DNA from: CAZPUR01 sp964589815
Lineage (GTDB): Bacteria > Patescibacteriota > Microgenomatia > UBA1400
Assembly: GCA_964589815.1 (NCBI GenBank)
Contig: CAZPUR010000003.1
Coordinates: forward strand, 1-64,000
DNA length: 64,000 bases
Reading direction: 5' to 3'
Below are positions 56,837 through 64,000 of this stretch, piece by piece (within the stretch, counting starts at the first letter, position 1; each line of letters begins with the position of its first letter). A program made the translations under genes and the position numbers. The notes beneath the pieces were generated by a model. The model did no database searches. It saw only the letters and a list, made by a program, of their open reading frames with translations, and was not told the DNA's origin.

Positions 56837-59800
56837 ATGAGCCCTTATTTATCTGGTGCAAAAAGAACTTTCTTGGGTAAAAAATACAAAAAATTACCCG
56901 AACTTGATCTTTTGGAAGTTCAAAAAGAATCTTACCAACAGTTTTTGACTCAAGATATTAATAAATGCTTAGAAGAGATTTTCCCCATAGAAGATTTTAC
57001 AGGTAAAAACTGGCTTTTAGAGTTTAAAGAATATTTTTTTGGCACCCCAAAATATAATCCCGAAGAGGCCAGAGAAAAAGGGCTTAACTTTGAGATTCCC
57101 CTCAAGATTAAAGTTACTCTTTTTAACAAACAGACCAAGGAAAAAGTCACAGAAGAAGTGTTTTTAGGCGATTTGCCGCAAATGACAGAAAATGGCACTT
57201 TTATTATTAATGGCATTGAAAGGGCAGTGGTTAATCAATTAGTGCGTAGTCCAGGAATTTTTTATTCGGGTGAACTTGACCCTTCTAGTAGCAGAATGTT
57301 TTATCGAGGTGAACTCCGTCCCCTTAATGGTTCTTGGTTAGAATTTGTGGTTTCTCATAATAACGTTTTGGTGGTGAAGATTGATCGCCGTAGAAAATTT
57401 GCCGCTACTACTTTTTTAAGAGCAGCAGGGATTTCAGAAGATGAAGAAATAATTAATCTTTTCAAAGATGTAGATACCGATTCTAAGTATCAATATATTA
57501 AAACTACTTTGAGCAAAGATCCTTCCAAAAATACAGCAGAAGCTTTAGTAGAAATTCACAAAAAAATGCGACCTTCGGAGCCAGCGGTGTTAGAGAATGC
57601 GCGGCAACTTTTTCGCAGTATGTTTTTCGACCCTCGCCGTTATAACTTAGGGACAGTCGGACGTTTTAAACTCAATAAACGCTTGGATTTAAATATTGAT
57701 GAAGATATAACTGTTTTAACTCAAGAAGACTTGGTGGCGGCTATTAAATATTTAATTAAGATTCAAAACAAAGAAGGCAGAGTTGATGATATCGACCATC
57801 TTTCAAACAGAAGAGTAAGAAGAGTAGGCGAGTTGGTTTTAGGCAATGCTTTTAGGATTGGATTAGTAAGGTTGGAGCGCTCTATCAGAGAAAAAATGAG
57901 CTTAGCTAAAATTGATTCTTTAGTAACCCCTTCAAGTCTTATTAATCCCCGACCAATGATTGCCGTAATAAATGATTTTTTTAGAAGAAATAGACTTTCC
58001 ACGATTTTAGACCAAACAAATTTACTTTCTGAATTAGACAATTTAAGGAGGTTTTCAGTAATGGGTCGAGGAGGAGTAACTAAAGAAAGAGCCTCCTTTT
58101 CTATGAGGGATATAAATTCTTCCCAGTATGCTCGGATTTGTCCAGTTAGGTCACCGGAGGGGCCCAATATTGGTTTAGTTACTTATATGGCCCTTTATAC
58201 CAGAGTAAATAAATATGGATTTTTAGAAGCTCCTTATCGTAAAGTAGAAAAAAATAGTCGTAATGGCAAGACGAAAATGAAGGTGCTTAATGAAATTGTT
58301 TACCTTACAGCTGATGATGAGGAAAACTACTATATTACCCATGCAGAAGTAGAAATTGATAAAAATGGCTATATTATCGATGAATGGGTGCCAGTGAGAT
58401 ACAAAGGAGAATTTAAGGAGGCCCCCGTAACCCAGGTACAATTAATTGACTGTGTTTCTCGTCAAGTAGTGGGTACTTCTGCTTCTTTAATTCCTTTTTT
58501 AGCTCATGATGAAGCTAATCGTGCCTTAATGGGCACCCACATGCAATGTCAGGCAGTGCCATTAGTGAAGCCTGACTCTCCCATTATTGGTACTGGTATG
58601 GAAGAGGTTATTCCTCAAGCAATGAAGCGAGTAGTGAACTCTGATTTTGCGGGAAGAGTAGTTTATGTTGATGCTTCCAAAGTAATAATTAAGATTGACA
58701 AATCAGAGACAAAACGACTTAAGGAAAAACAAAATCAATTATCAAAATCAGTCAGTATTTATACTGATAAAGTAACATATAAAATTGAGAAATTTAGGCG
58801 CACTTCGCAAAGCACTTGTTATTCTCAAAGACCTATTGTTAGCGTAGGGCAAAGGATAAAAAGAAATCAAGTGATTATCGATGGACCTGCTTGTAAAGAT
58901 GGTGAGCTAGCTTTAGGTCAAAATCTCTTGATTACCTATTCTTTTTTTGAAGGATTAGGTTATGAAGACGCCATTATTATCTCGGACAGATTAGTCAAAG
59001 ATGATAGCCTAACTTCTATTCATATTAATGAATACGAGGCAGCAGTTATGGATACTAAATTGGGCCCAGAAGAATTGACTCGTGATATTCCTAATATTGG
59101 TGAGGCAGATTTAGCTAACTTAGCTGAAGACGGAATTGTAGTTACTGGAAGTGAGGTCGGGCCTAATGATGTTTTAGTGGGGAAAATTGCCCCCAAAGGA
59201 GAAACGGAATTAAGTGCCGAAGAGAGACTCCTACGGGCTATTTTTGGGGAGAAAGCAAGAGAAGTAAGGGATACTTCTTTAAGAATGCCTCATGGAGAAA
59301 GAGGAATTGTTATTGACGTTCAAATTCTAGATAGAGAAAAAGATGATGAACTAGACCCAGGAGTTAATAAGTTAGTTAAAGTAAAAGTGGCTCAAATGAG
59401 AAAAGTAGTTGTGGGTGATAAGCTAGCTGGCAGACACGGGAATAAGGGAGTAATTTCTAAGATTGTGCCCATGTCAGACATGCCCTATTTAAAAGATGGC
59501 ACTCCAGTAGATATTATTATTTCTCCTCTTTCTGTTTTGGCCAGAATGAATCTAGGTCAGCTTTTAGAGGCTCACCTTGGTTGGGCAGCAGAAAGATTGG
59601 GTGAAAAACTAGCCCTACCAGTCTTTGAAAAATTTTCTGAAACAGAGATTAAGAAATATCTTAAAAAAGCTGGTTTGCCGACAGAAGGGAAGGTTCAACT
59701 TTATGATGGAAAGACAGGTGAGCCTTTCAAAGAAAAAACCGTGGTGGGGATTGGTTATATTCTAAAGCTTGTTCATATGGTTGAGGATAAGACTCATGCT

Positions 59801-60175
59801 CGTTCCACCGGGCCATACTCCCTTGTGACGCAACAACCATTAGGAGGTAAAGCCCAGCGCGGTGGTCAGAGATTAGGAGAAATGGAAGTTTGGGCCCTAG
59901 AAGCGCATAAGGCAGCTCATACTTTACAGGAAATGTTGACTATTAAGAGTGATGATGTAGTGGGACGGGGAAAGGCCTTTGAAGCCATTGTTAAAGGCGT
60001 CGATATCCCCCATGCTACTGTTCCTGAATCATTTAAAGTCTTAGTTAAGGAGTTAAACAGTTTATGTTTGAATGTTATTCCTGGGGGAGTTGAAGAATTA
60101 AAAGCAAAAACAGAAAGTCCAACTTCAGAAGAAAAACAAAAGGATAAAAAAACTATTAAAAAAACCAAAAAATGA
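56837..60175 (+). CDS. rpoB: RNA polymerase beta subunit
   Basis: The 1112 residues contain all main blocks: the N-terminal lobe, ERAVVNQLVRSPGIFY, the rifampicin region (NLLSELDNLRRFSVMG, RASFSMRDINSSQYARICP, SPEGPNIGLVTYMALYTRVN), the GDKLAGRHGNKG catalytic block and the C-terminal switch region (GKAQRGGQRLGEMEVWALEAHKA). A Lys-rich tail of about 20 residues ends the protein. There are no large lineage insertions like those of E. coli. It is not preceded by rplJ-rplL but by tRNA-Cys and its own promoter and attenuator-like leader. It overlaps rpoC by ATGA. Confidence 0.98.
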   Translation: MSPYLSGAKRTFLGKKYKKLPELDLLEVQKESYQQFLTQDINKCLEEIFPIEDFTGKNWLLEFKEYFFGTPKYNPEEAREKGLNFEIPLKIKVTLFNKQTKEKVTEEVFLGDLPQMTENGTFIINGIERAVVNQLVRSPGIFYSGELDPSSSRMFYRGELRPLNGSWLEFVVSHNNVLVVKIDRRRKFAATTFLRAAGISEDEEIINLFKDVDTDSKYQYIKTTLSKDPSKNTAEALVEIHKKMRPSEPAVLENARQLFRSMFFDPRRYNLGTVGRFKLNKRLDLNIDEDITVLTQEDLVAAIKYLIKIQNKEGRVDDIDHLSNRRVRRVGELVLGNAFRIGLVRLERSIREKMSLAKIDSLVTPSSLINPRPMIAVINDFFRRNRLSTILDQTNLLSELDNLRRFSVMGRGGVTKERASFSMRDINSSQYARICPVRSPEGPNIGLVTYMALYTRVNKYGFLEAPYRKVEKNSRNGKTKMKVLNEIVYLTADDEENYYITHAEVEIDKNGYIIDEWVPVRYKGEFKEAPVTQVQLIDCVSRQVVGTSASLIPFLAHDEANRALMGTHMQCQAVPLVKPDSPIIGTGMEEVIPQAMKRVVNSDFAGRVVYVDASKVIIKIDKSETKRLKEKQNQLSKSVSIYTDKVTYKIEKFRRTSQSTCYSQRPIVSVGQRIKRNQVIIDGPACKDGELALGQNLLITYSFFEGLGYEDAIIISDRLVKDDSLTSIHINEYEAAVMDTKLGPEELTRDIPNIGEADLANLAEDGIVVTGSEVGPNDVLVGKIAPKGETELSAEERLLRAIFGEKAREVRDTSLRMPHGERGIVIDVQILDREKDDELDPGVNKLVKVKVAQMRKVVVGDKLAGRHGNKGVISKIVPMSDMPYLKDGTPVDIIISPLSVLARMNLGQLLEAHLGWAAERLGEKLALPVFEKFSETEIKKYLKKAGLPTEGKVQLYDGKTGEPFKEKTVVGIGYILKLVHMVEDKTHARSTGPYSLVTQQPLGGKAQRGGQRLGEMEVWALEAHKAAHTLQEMLTIKSDDVVGRGKAFEAIVKGVDIPHATVPESFKVLVKELNSLCLNVIPGGVEELKAKTESPTSEEKQKDKKTIKKTKK

Positions 60176-63100
60176 AGAACATTATGGATTTTAAAAGCCT
60201 AACTATTAAATTAGCTTCGCCAGAAGAAATTAAGAGCTGGTCCCATGGCGAAGTAACTAAGCCAGAAACGATTAATTATAGGACACTGAAACCTGAAAAA
60301 GATGGTCTTTTTTGCGAACGGACTTTTGGTCCTACTAAAGATTATGAATGTTATTGTGGTAAATATAAAAGAATAAGATACAGAGGTATTATTTGCGATA
60401 AATGTGGTGTTGAAGTAACTCAATCTCGGGTAAGGAGAGAGAGGATGGGTCATATTACTCTTGCTTCTCCCGTGGCCCATGTTTGGTTTTTCAAAGGAGC
60501 GCCTTCAAAACTTTCATTATTATTAGATATTAGTCCTCGTAATTTAGGCGGCATCATCTATTTCGCTCGCTATCTGGTTTTAGAAGTTGACGAAAATAAA
60601 AGAAAAGAAGTTCTAAAAAAGCTTAAACTTGATCTTAAGAAAACTAAAGACAAATTAGAATTAGAGGCAAAAAAAGAAACAGATCAGATAGAAAAAGAAG
60701 GGGAGAAGGATATTAAGGAGATCAAACAAAAAATTAAAACCAAAGAACAACAAGATTTAGCCCTAGAAGAAGCCAGAATCAGAACGAAACAAAAAATAAA
60801 CAATATTAGAGATAATCTTTTTTCAGAAAAGGAAACGGCAGAAGAAATTTATAAAACCATTATTGATATGGTAAGAAGGGTTAAAATAAAAAGTGTTTTA
60901 TCAGAAGAGGAATATTTAAGGCTTTCTGATTATAAAGCCATTTCTTTTATTAAAACTGGCATGGGAGCAGAAAGCCTTTTGGATTTAATTAAAAGTCTTG
61001 ATTTAGCTAAATTAACCGCTAGTTTAAGAAAAACAATTCACAAATCCAGTGGTCAAAAGAAGGTTAAAGCCATTAAAAGATTAAGAGTAGTTGAGGGGAT
61101 GAATAAGGTTTCTATTAGCCCCAACTGGATGATTTTAAGGGTTTTACCCGTAATTCCACCCGACCTGAGACCGATGGTGCAGCTTTCCGGCGGCCGCTTT
61201 GCCACTTCTGACCTTAATGATCTTTATCGTCGAGTAATTAATCGTAATAATCGTTTAAAACACCTGATTAATCTCGGCGCTCCGGAGATTATTTTACATA
61301 ATGAAAAAAGAATGCTTCAGGAAGCGGTAGATACTTTAATTGATGCCTCTCAATCTCGTCAATCAAGAAGAAGAGGAACTAAAGAACTTAAGTCTCTTTC
61401 TGATATGTTGAGGGGAAAACAAGGTCGTTTTCGACAGAATTTATTAGGAAAAAGAGTTGACTACTCAGGCAGAAGCGTTATCATCGTCGGGCCCGAGTTA
61501 AAACTTGATCAATGCGGTTTACCTAAGGAAATGGCTTTAGAGATGTTTAAACCTTATATTCTCCATGAAATTATTGCTACTGGTTTGGCTCCTAATGTTA
61601 AAAGTGCCAAACATGTTTTAGAACGGCGGCCAGAAGAAGTATTTGATATTTTAGAGAAAATTACCCGCGACCATCCGGTGTTGTTAAACCGAGCGCCGAC
61701 CTTACACAAGCTCGGAATTCAGGCCTTTAAACCCGTGCTTATTGAAGGTGATGCGATTCAAATTCATCCTTGTGTCTGCGCTGGTTATAATGCTGATTTT
61801 GATGGCGACCAAATGGCCGTTCATGTGCCTTTAACTAAGGATGCTATCAAAGAATGCTATGAGTTGATGACTCCGGTTCATAATTTACTTAAGCCTGCCG
61901 ATGGTTCACCGATCACTTTGCCCAATAAGGAAATGGCTTTAGGTTGTTATTATCTTACTAGCATTGATAGTCGTTTACAATTTAATGAAGAAAAAGTTTA
62001 CGCTTCAGAAGAGGCAATTTTAGCTTTACAGCAGGGCAAAATTGAATTACGCCAAGCAATAAAAGTAAGAATTGATAAAAAGATTATTAAAACCACTTCT
62101 GGTAGAATTTTGTTCAACCAGGCCCTACCTGAAGAGTTTGGTTTTTTCAATAGGGCCATTGATGCCGGTGTTTTAAAAGAGATTATTAAGGAGGGTTTTG
62201 AAGAACTAGATCAAGAGAAAATTAGTAAAATAATTGACGACCTTAAGGACTTAGGTTTTAAAGCGGCCACGGTGGCGGGAATTTCTATTTCTACGACTGA
62301 CTGTAAAATTATTCCGGAAAAAGAACAGATCATTAAGCAAGCCAATAAAAAGGCGGCTGAAATAGAAGAAAATTATTCTCAAGGCCTTTTGACTTCAGAA
62401 GAAAAGCAGCGGCTTTCTAATGAGTTATGGATGGATACCACGGAGATAATTGCTGAGAAAACTTGGGAAGCTTTTGGTTCGCAAAACGCAGTTAAACTTG
62501 TCATTAATTCTGGTGGCACCCGAGCTTCTAAAGATCAAGTGAAGCAACTTTCGGCTATGCGAGGCTTAGTGGTTGATCCCCTGGGAAAAATAGTAGAACT
62601 ACCTACCAAATCCAATTTTAAGGAAGGTTTGTCAGTTTTTGAATATGTTTCTTCCAGTCGGGGCTCAAGAAAGGGTTTAACCGATTCAGCCATTAAGACT
62701 GCTGATGCAGGTTATTTGACTCGCCGTTTGGTGGATGTAGCCCATGAAGTGATTATTAGAGAGAAAGATTGCGGTACTGACGAAGGCATTATGATTAAAA
62801 AAGAAGGTCTTAGAGCCAAATCCTTTTTCAGTCGCATTTTAGGTCGGGTTTTACTTCAGGACATTAAAGATCCTAAAACCAAAAAGATAATTCTAAAAAA
62901 AGGAGAATTGGTTAAAGAAAAACATTTGGAATCTTTAAATAAGGCTAAAATTACTCAAGTTAAAATTAGGTCGCCTTTAACCTGCAATACTAAACATGGT
63001 CTTTGCCAACAGTGTTATGGTTGGAATTTAGCCTACAAAAAATTGGTTGAACTAGGTGACCCAATAGGAGTAATGGCCGCCCAAAGTATTGGCGAGCCCG

Positions 63101-63936
63101 GGACACAATTAACCATGAGGGTGAAACATACAGGCGGGATTGTGGGTTTAGACGTCACTCAAGGTTTACCAAGAGTGGAAGAACTATTTGAGGCCCGGAT
63201 TCCTAAATTTTTATCACCTATCTCAGAAATTAATGGGAAAGTGAGCATTAAACAAACACCTCAGGGTTATGAAGTCACGGTCAAAAGCGTGGCCATTAAA
63301 CCCCAAGAAGAAAGAAGTTATTTAGTGCCTTTAACTAGTACCCTAAAAGTAAAAAATAATCAGCTAATTAATATTGGTACTCAACTTGCTTCTGGCAGTT
63401 TGGACCTTAAGGAGATTTTGAAAGTTAAAGGCTTAAGAGAAGTTCAATGTTATCTAATTGAGGAAATCCAAAAAGTATATGAATCTCAGGGAATTCCGAT
63501 TAATGATCGTCATTTTGAAGTTATTGTCAGAAAAATGTGTGATAAAGTAAAACTTGACCATCCCGGCGATACCTCTTTGCTTCCGGGAGAATTGGTTCCC
63601 AGATACCATTTTGAGGAAGAAAACGCAGCTTGTCTGGCTAAAGGCGGGAGTCCGGCCACGGCCAAACTAGTGATTTTAGGCATTACTCGGGCCTCGCTCT
63701 ATACTGAGTCTTGGCTATCCGCCGCTTCCTTCCAAGAAACATCGAATGTTTTAACTGAGGCCTCGATACAAGCCCAAGAAGACCACCTTTTAGGTCTAAA
63801 GGAAAACGTGATTATTGGTAGATTGATTCCCACTATGGTAAAATCGGAGAAACCTAAGGAGAAAAAAAAGGAGAAAGATGCCAACCATCAATCAACTAGT
63901 AAAAAAAGGCAGGAAAAAAAGAAAAAAGAGAATTAA
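60172..63936 (+). CDS. rpoC: RNA polymerase beta' subunit
   Basis: The 1254 residues include the N-terminal zinc finger (CYCGKYKRIRYRGIICDKCG), a Lys/Glu-rich coiled coil (about 145-230), the bridge and catalytic loop YNADFDGDQMAVH (about 540), and the second zinc site (CNTKHGLCQQC) with GVMAAQSIGEPGTQLTMR. The start is coupled to the rpoB stop. The last 20 or so residues (EKDANHQSTSKKRQEKKKKEN) are read from the first 59 nt of rpsL in another frame. Confidence 0.98.
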   Translation: MKNIMDFKSLTIKLASPEEIKSWSHGEVTKPETINYRTLKPEKDGLFCERTFGPTKDYECYCGKYKRIRYRGIICDKCGVEVTQSRVRRERMGHITLASPVAHVWFFKGAPSKLSLLLDISPRNLGGIIYFARYLVLEVDENKRKEVLKKLKLDLKKTKDKLELEAKKETDQIEKEGEKDIKEIKQKIKTKEQQDLALEEARIRTKQKINNIRDNLFSEKETAEEIYKTIIDMVRRVKIKSVLSEEEYLRLSDYKAISFIKTGMGAESLLDLIKSLDLAKLTASLRKTIHKSSGQKKVKAIKRLRVVEGMNKVSISPNWMILRVLPVIPPDLRPMVQLSGGRFATSDLNDLYRRVINRNNRLKHLINLGAPEIILHNEKRMLQEAVDTLIDASQSRQSRRRGTKELKSLSDMLRGKQGRFRQNLLGKRVDYSGRSVIIVGPELKLDQCGLPKEMALEMFKPYILHEIIATGLAPNVKSAKHVLERRPEEVFDILEKITRDHPVLLNRAPTLHKLGIQAFKPVLIEGDAIQIHPCVCAGYNADFDGDQMAVHVPLTKDAIKECYELMTPVHNLLKPADGSPITLPNKEMALGCYYLTSIDSRLQFNEEKVYASEEAILALQQGKIELRQAIKVRIDKKIIKTTSGRILFNQALPEEFGFFNRAIDAGVLKEIIKEGFEELDQEKISKIIDDLKDLGFKAATVAGISISTTDCKIIPEKEQIIKQANKKAAEIEENYSQGLLTSEEKQRLSNELWMDTTEIIAEKTWEAFGSQNAVKLVINSGGTRASKDQVKQLSAMRGLVVDPLGKIVELPTKSNFKEGLSVFEYVSSSRGSRKGLTDSAIKTADAGYLTRRLVDVAHEVIIREKDCGTDEGIMIKKEGLRAKSFFSRILGRVLLQDIKDPKTKKIILKKGELVKEKHLESLNKAKITQVKIRSPLTCNTKHGLCQQCYGWNLAYKKLVELGDPIGVMAAQSIGEPGTQLTMRVKHTGGIVGLDVTQGLPRVEELFEARIPKFLSPISEINGKVSIKQTPQGYEVTVKSVAIKPQEERSYLVPLTSTLKVKNNQLINIGTQLASGSLDLKEILKVKGLREVQCYLIEEIQKVYESQGIPINDRHFEVIVRKMCDKVKLDHPGDTSLLPGELVPRYHFEEENAACLAKGGSPATAKLVILGITRASLYTESWLSAASFQETSNVLTEASIQAQEDHLLGLKENVIIGRLIPTMVKSEKPKEKKKEKDANHQSTSKKRQEKKKKEN

Positions 63937-64000
63937 AGCGACTGCCTTGCACCGTTCTTTTAACAGTATCAGGAGACAACACATTAAAACTGTTAATCCC
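63878..64000 (+). CDS. rpsL: 30S ribosomal protein uS12 (3' truncated)
   Basis: S12 sits at the decoding centre of the 30S subunit. The first 41 residues are visible: MPTINQLVKKGRKKRKK is the family N-terminus, then a less usual ATALHRSFNSIRR stretch before the expected conserved core. AAGGAG lies 4 nt before the ATG. The gene begins 59 nt inside rpoC and runs off the window; the rpoBC-rpsL order is the standard one. Confidence 0.93.
   Translation, partial: MPTINQLVKKGRKKRKKRIKATALHRSFNSIRRQHIKTVNP

Noticed and set aside
1..64000. UGA recoded to glycine, as in some CPR lineages
   Set aside because: TGA ends mltG, rpoB and the first femX-like gene at expected lengths, and no conserved gene has an internal TGA.

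Overview
The window is an AT-rich, very gene-dense piece of a bacterial chromosome, most likely a Candidate Phyla Radiation (Patescibacteria) genome and probably Microgenomates. This placement is inference from content: trimmed housekeeping proteins (short IF-2, AlaRS without its C-terminal domain, a Lon reduced to its AAA+ core), many GT-C glycosyltransferases, Pro-Ser repeat surface proteins, paired FemX-like proteins, a PilN/PilO set, and no biosynthetic operons. TGA ends several genes (mltG, rpoB, a femX-like gene) and does not interrupt conserved ones, so the code is standard. One 100-N scaffold gap lies at 28762-28861.

Layout. 1-7351 (+): end of mltG, nusA-infB with a degenerate DHH protein, then rpsO-pnp. 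7554-22356 (-): zinc-ribbon protein, ruvX, sortase, a PilM/baseplate-J-like fusion, alaS, a membrane protein, a RodZ-like protein, ftsK, RNase J, a Lon ATPase core, lepA and murJ. 22516-29439 (+): rpsT, pilN/pilO-like genes and a run of secreted or anchored surface proteins, two of which end in LPxxG-like sorting signals that could serve the sortase. 29473-37291: envelope GT-C enzymes and an LCP protein. 37338-48537: two UvrD-type helicases (one fused to a nuclease), two FemX-like proteins, rmuC, a TrpR/YerC-like regulator, metG and tatD. 48541-56128: a second glycan cluster (GT2, GT-C enzymes, WecA/MraY-like, UbiA-like) and a PEGA/SH3 lipoprotein. 56287-64000: a GIY-YIG gene, tRNA-Cys, rpoB, rpoC and the start of rpsL.

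Two genome-wide patterns stand out. First, many first-of-operon genes have a TANNAT box 6-9 nt before the start codon and no Shine-Dalgarno, which suggests leaderless transcription; rpsT and rpsL have ordinary Shine-Dalgarno sites, and nusA and rpoB have long leaders with terminator-like hairpins. Second, the chromosome is peppered with very short GC-rich palindromes, often inserted in frame inside conserved genes. The commonest form is a head-to-tail pair of 15-bp palindromes (6-bp arm, 3-nt centre, 6-bp arm; 30 bp, ten codons). The arms differ from copy to copy while pairing is kept. One such pair lies directly upstream of the GIY-YIG endonuclease gene, between an 11-bp direct repeat of the 5' end of tRNA-Cys. 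Two other insertions, in lepA and tatD, share another design: a GC-rich palindromic core between perfect 14-15 bp AT-rich direct repeats. A dispersed palindrome family possibly linked to a GIY-YIG nuclease is the best candidate here for an undescribed system.
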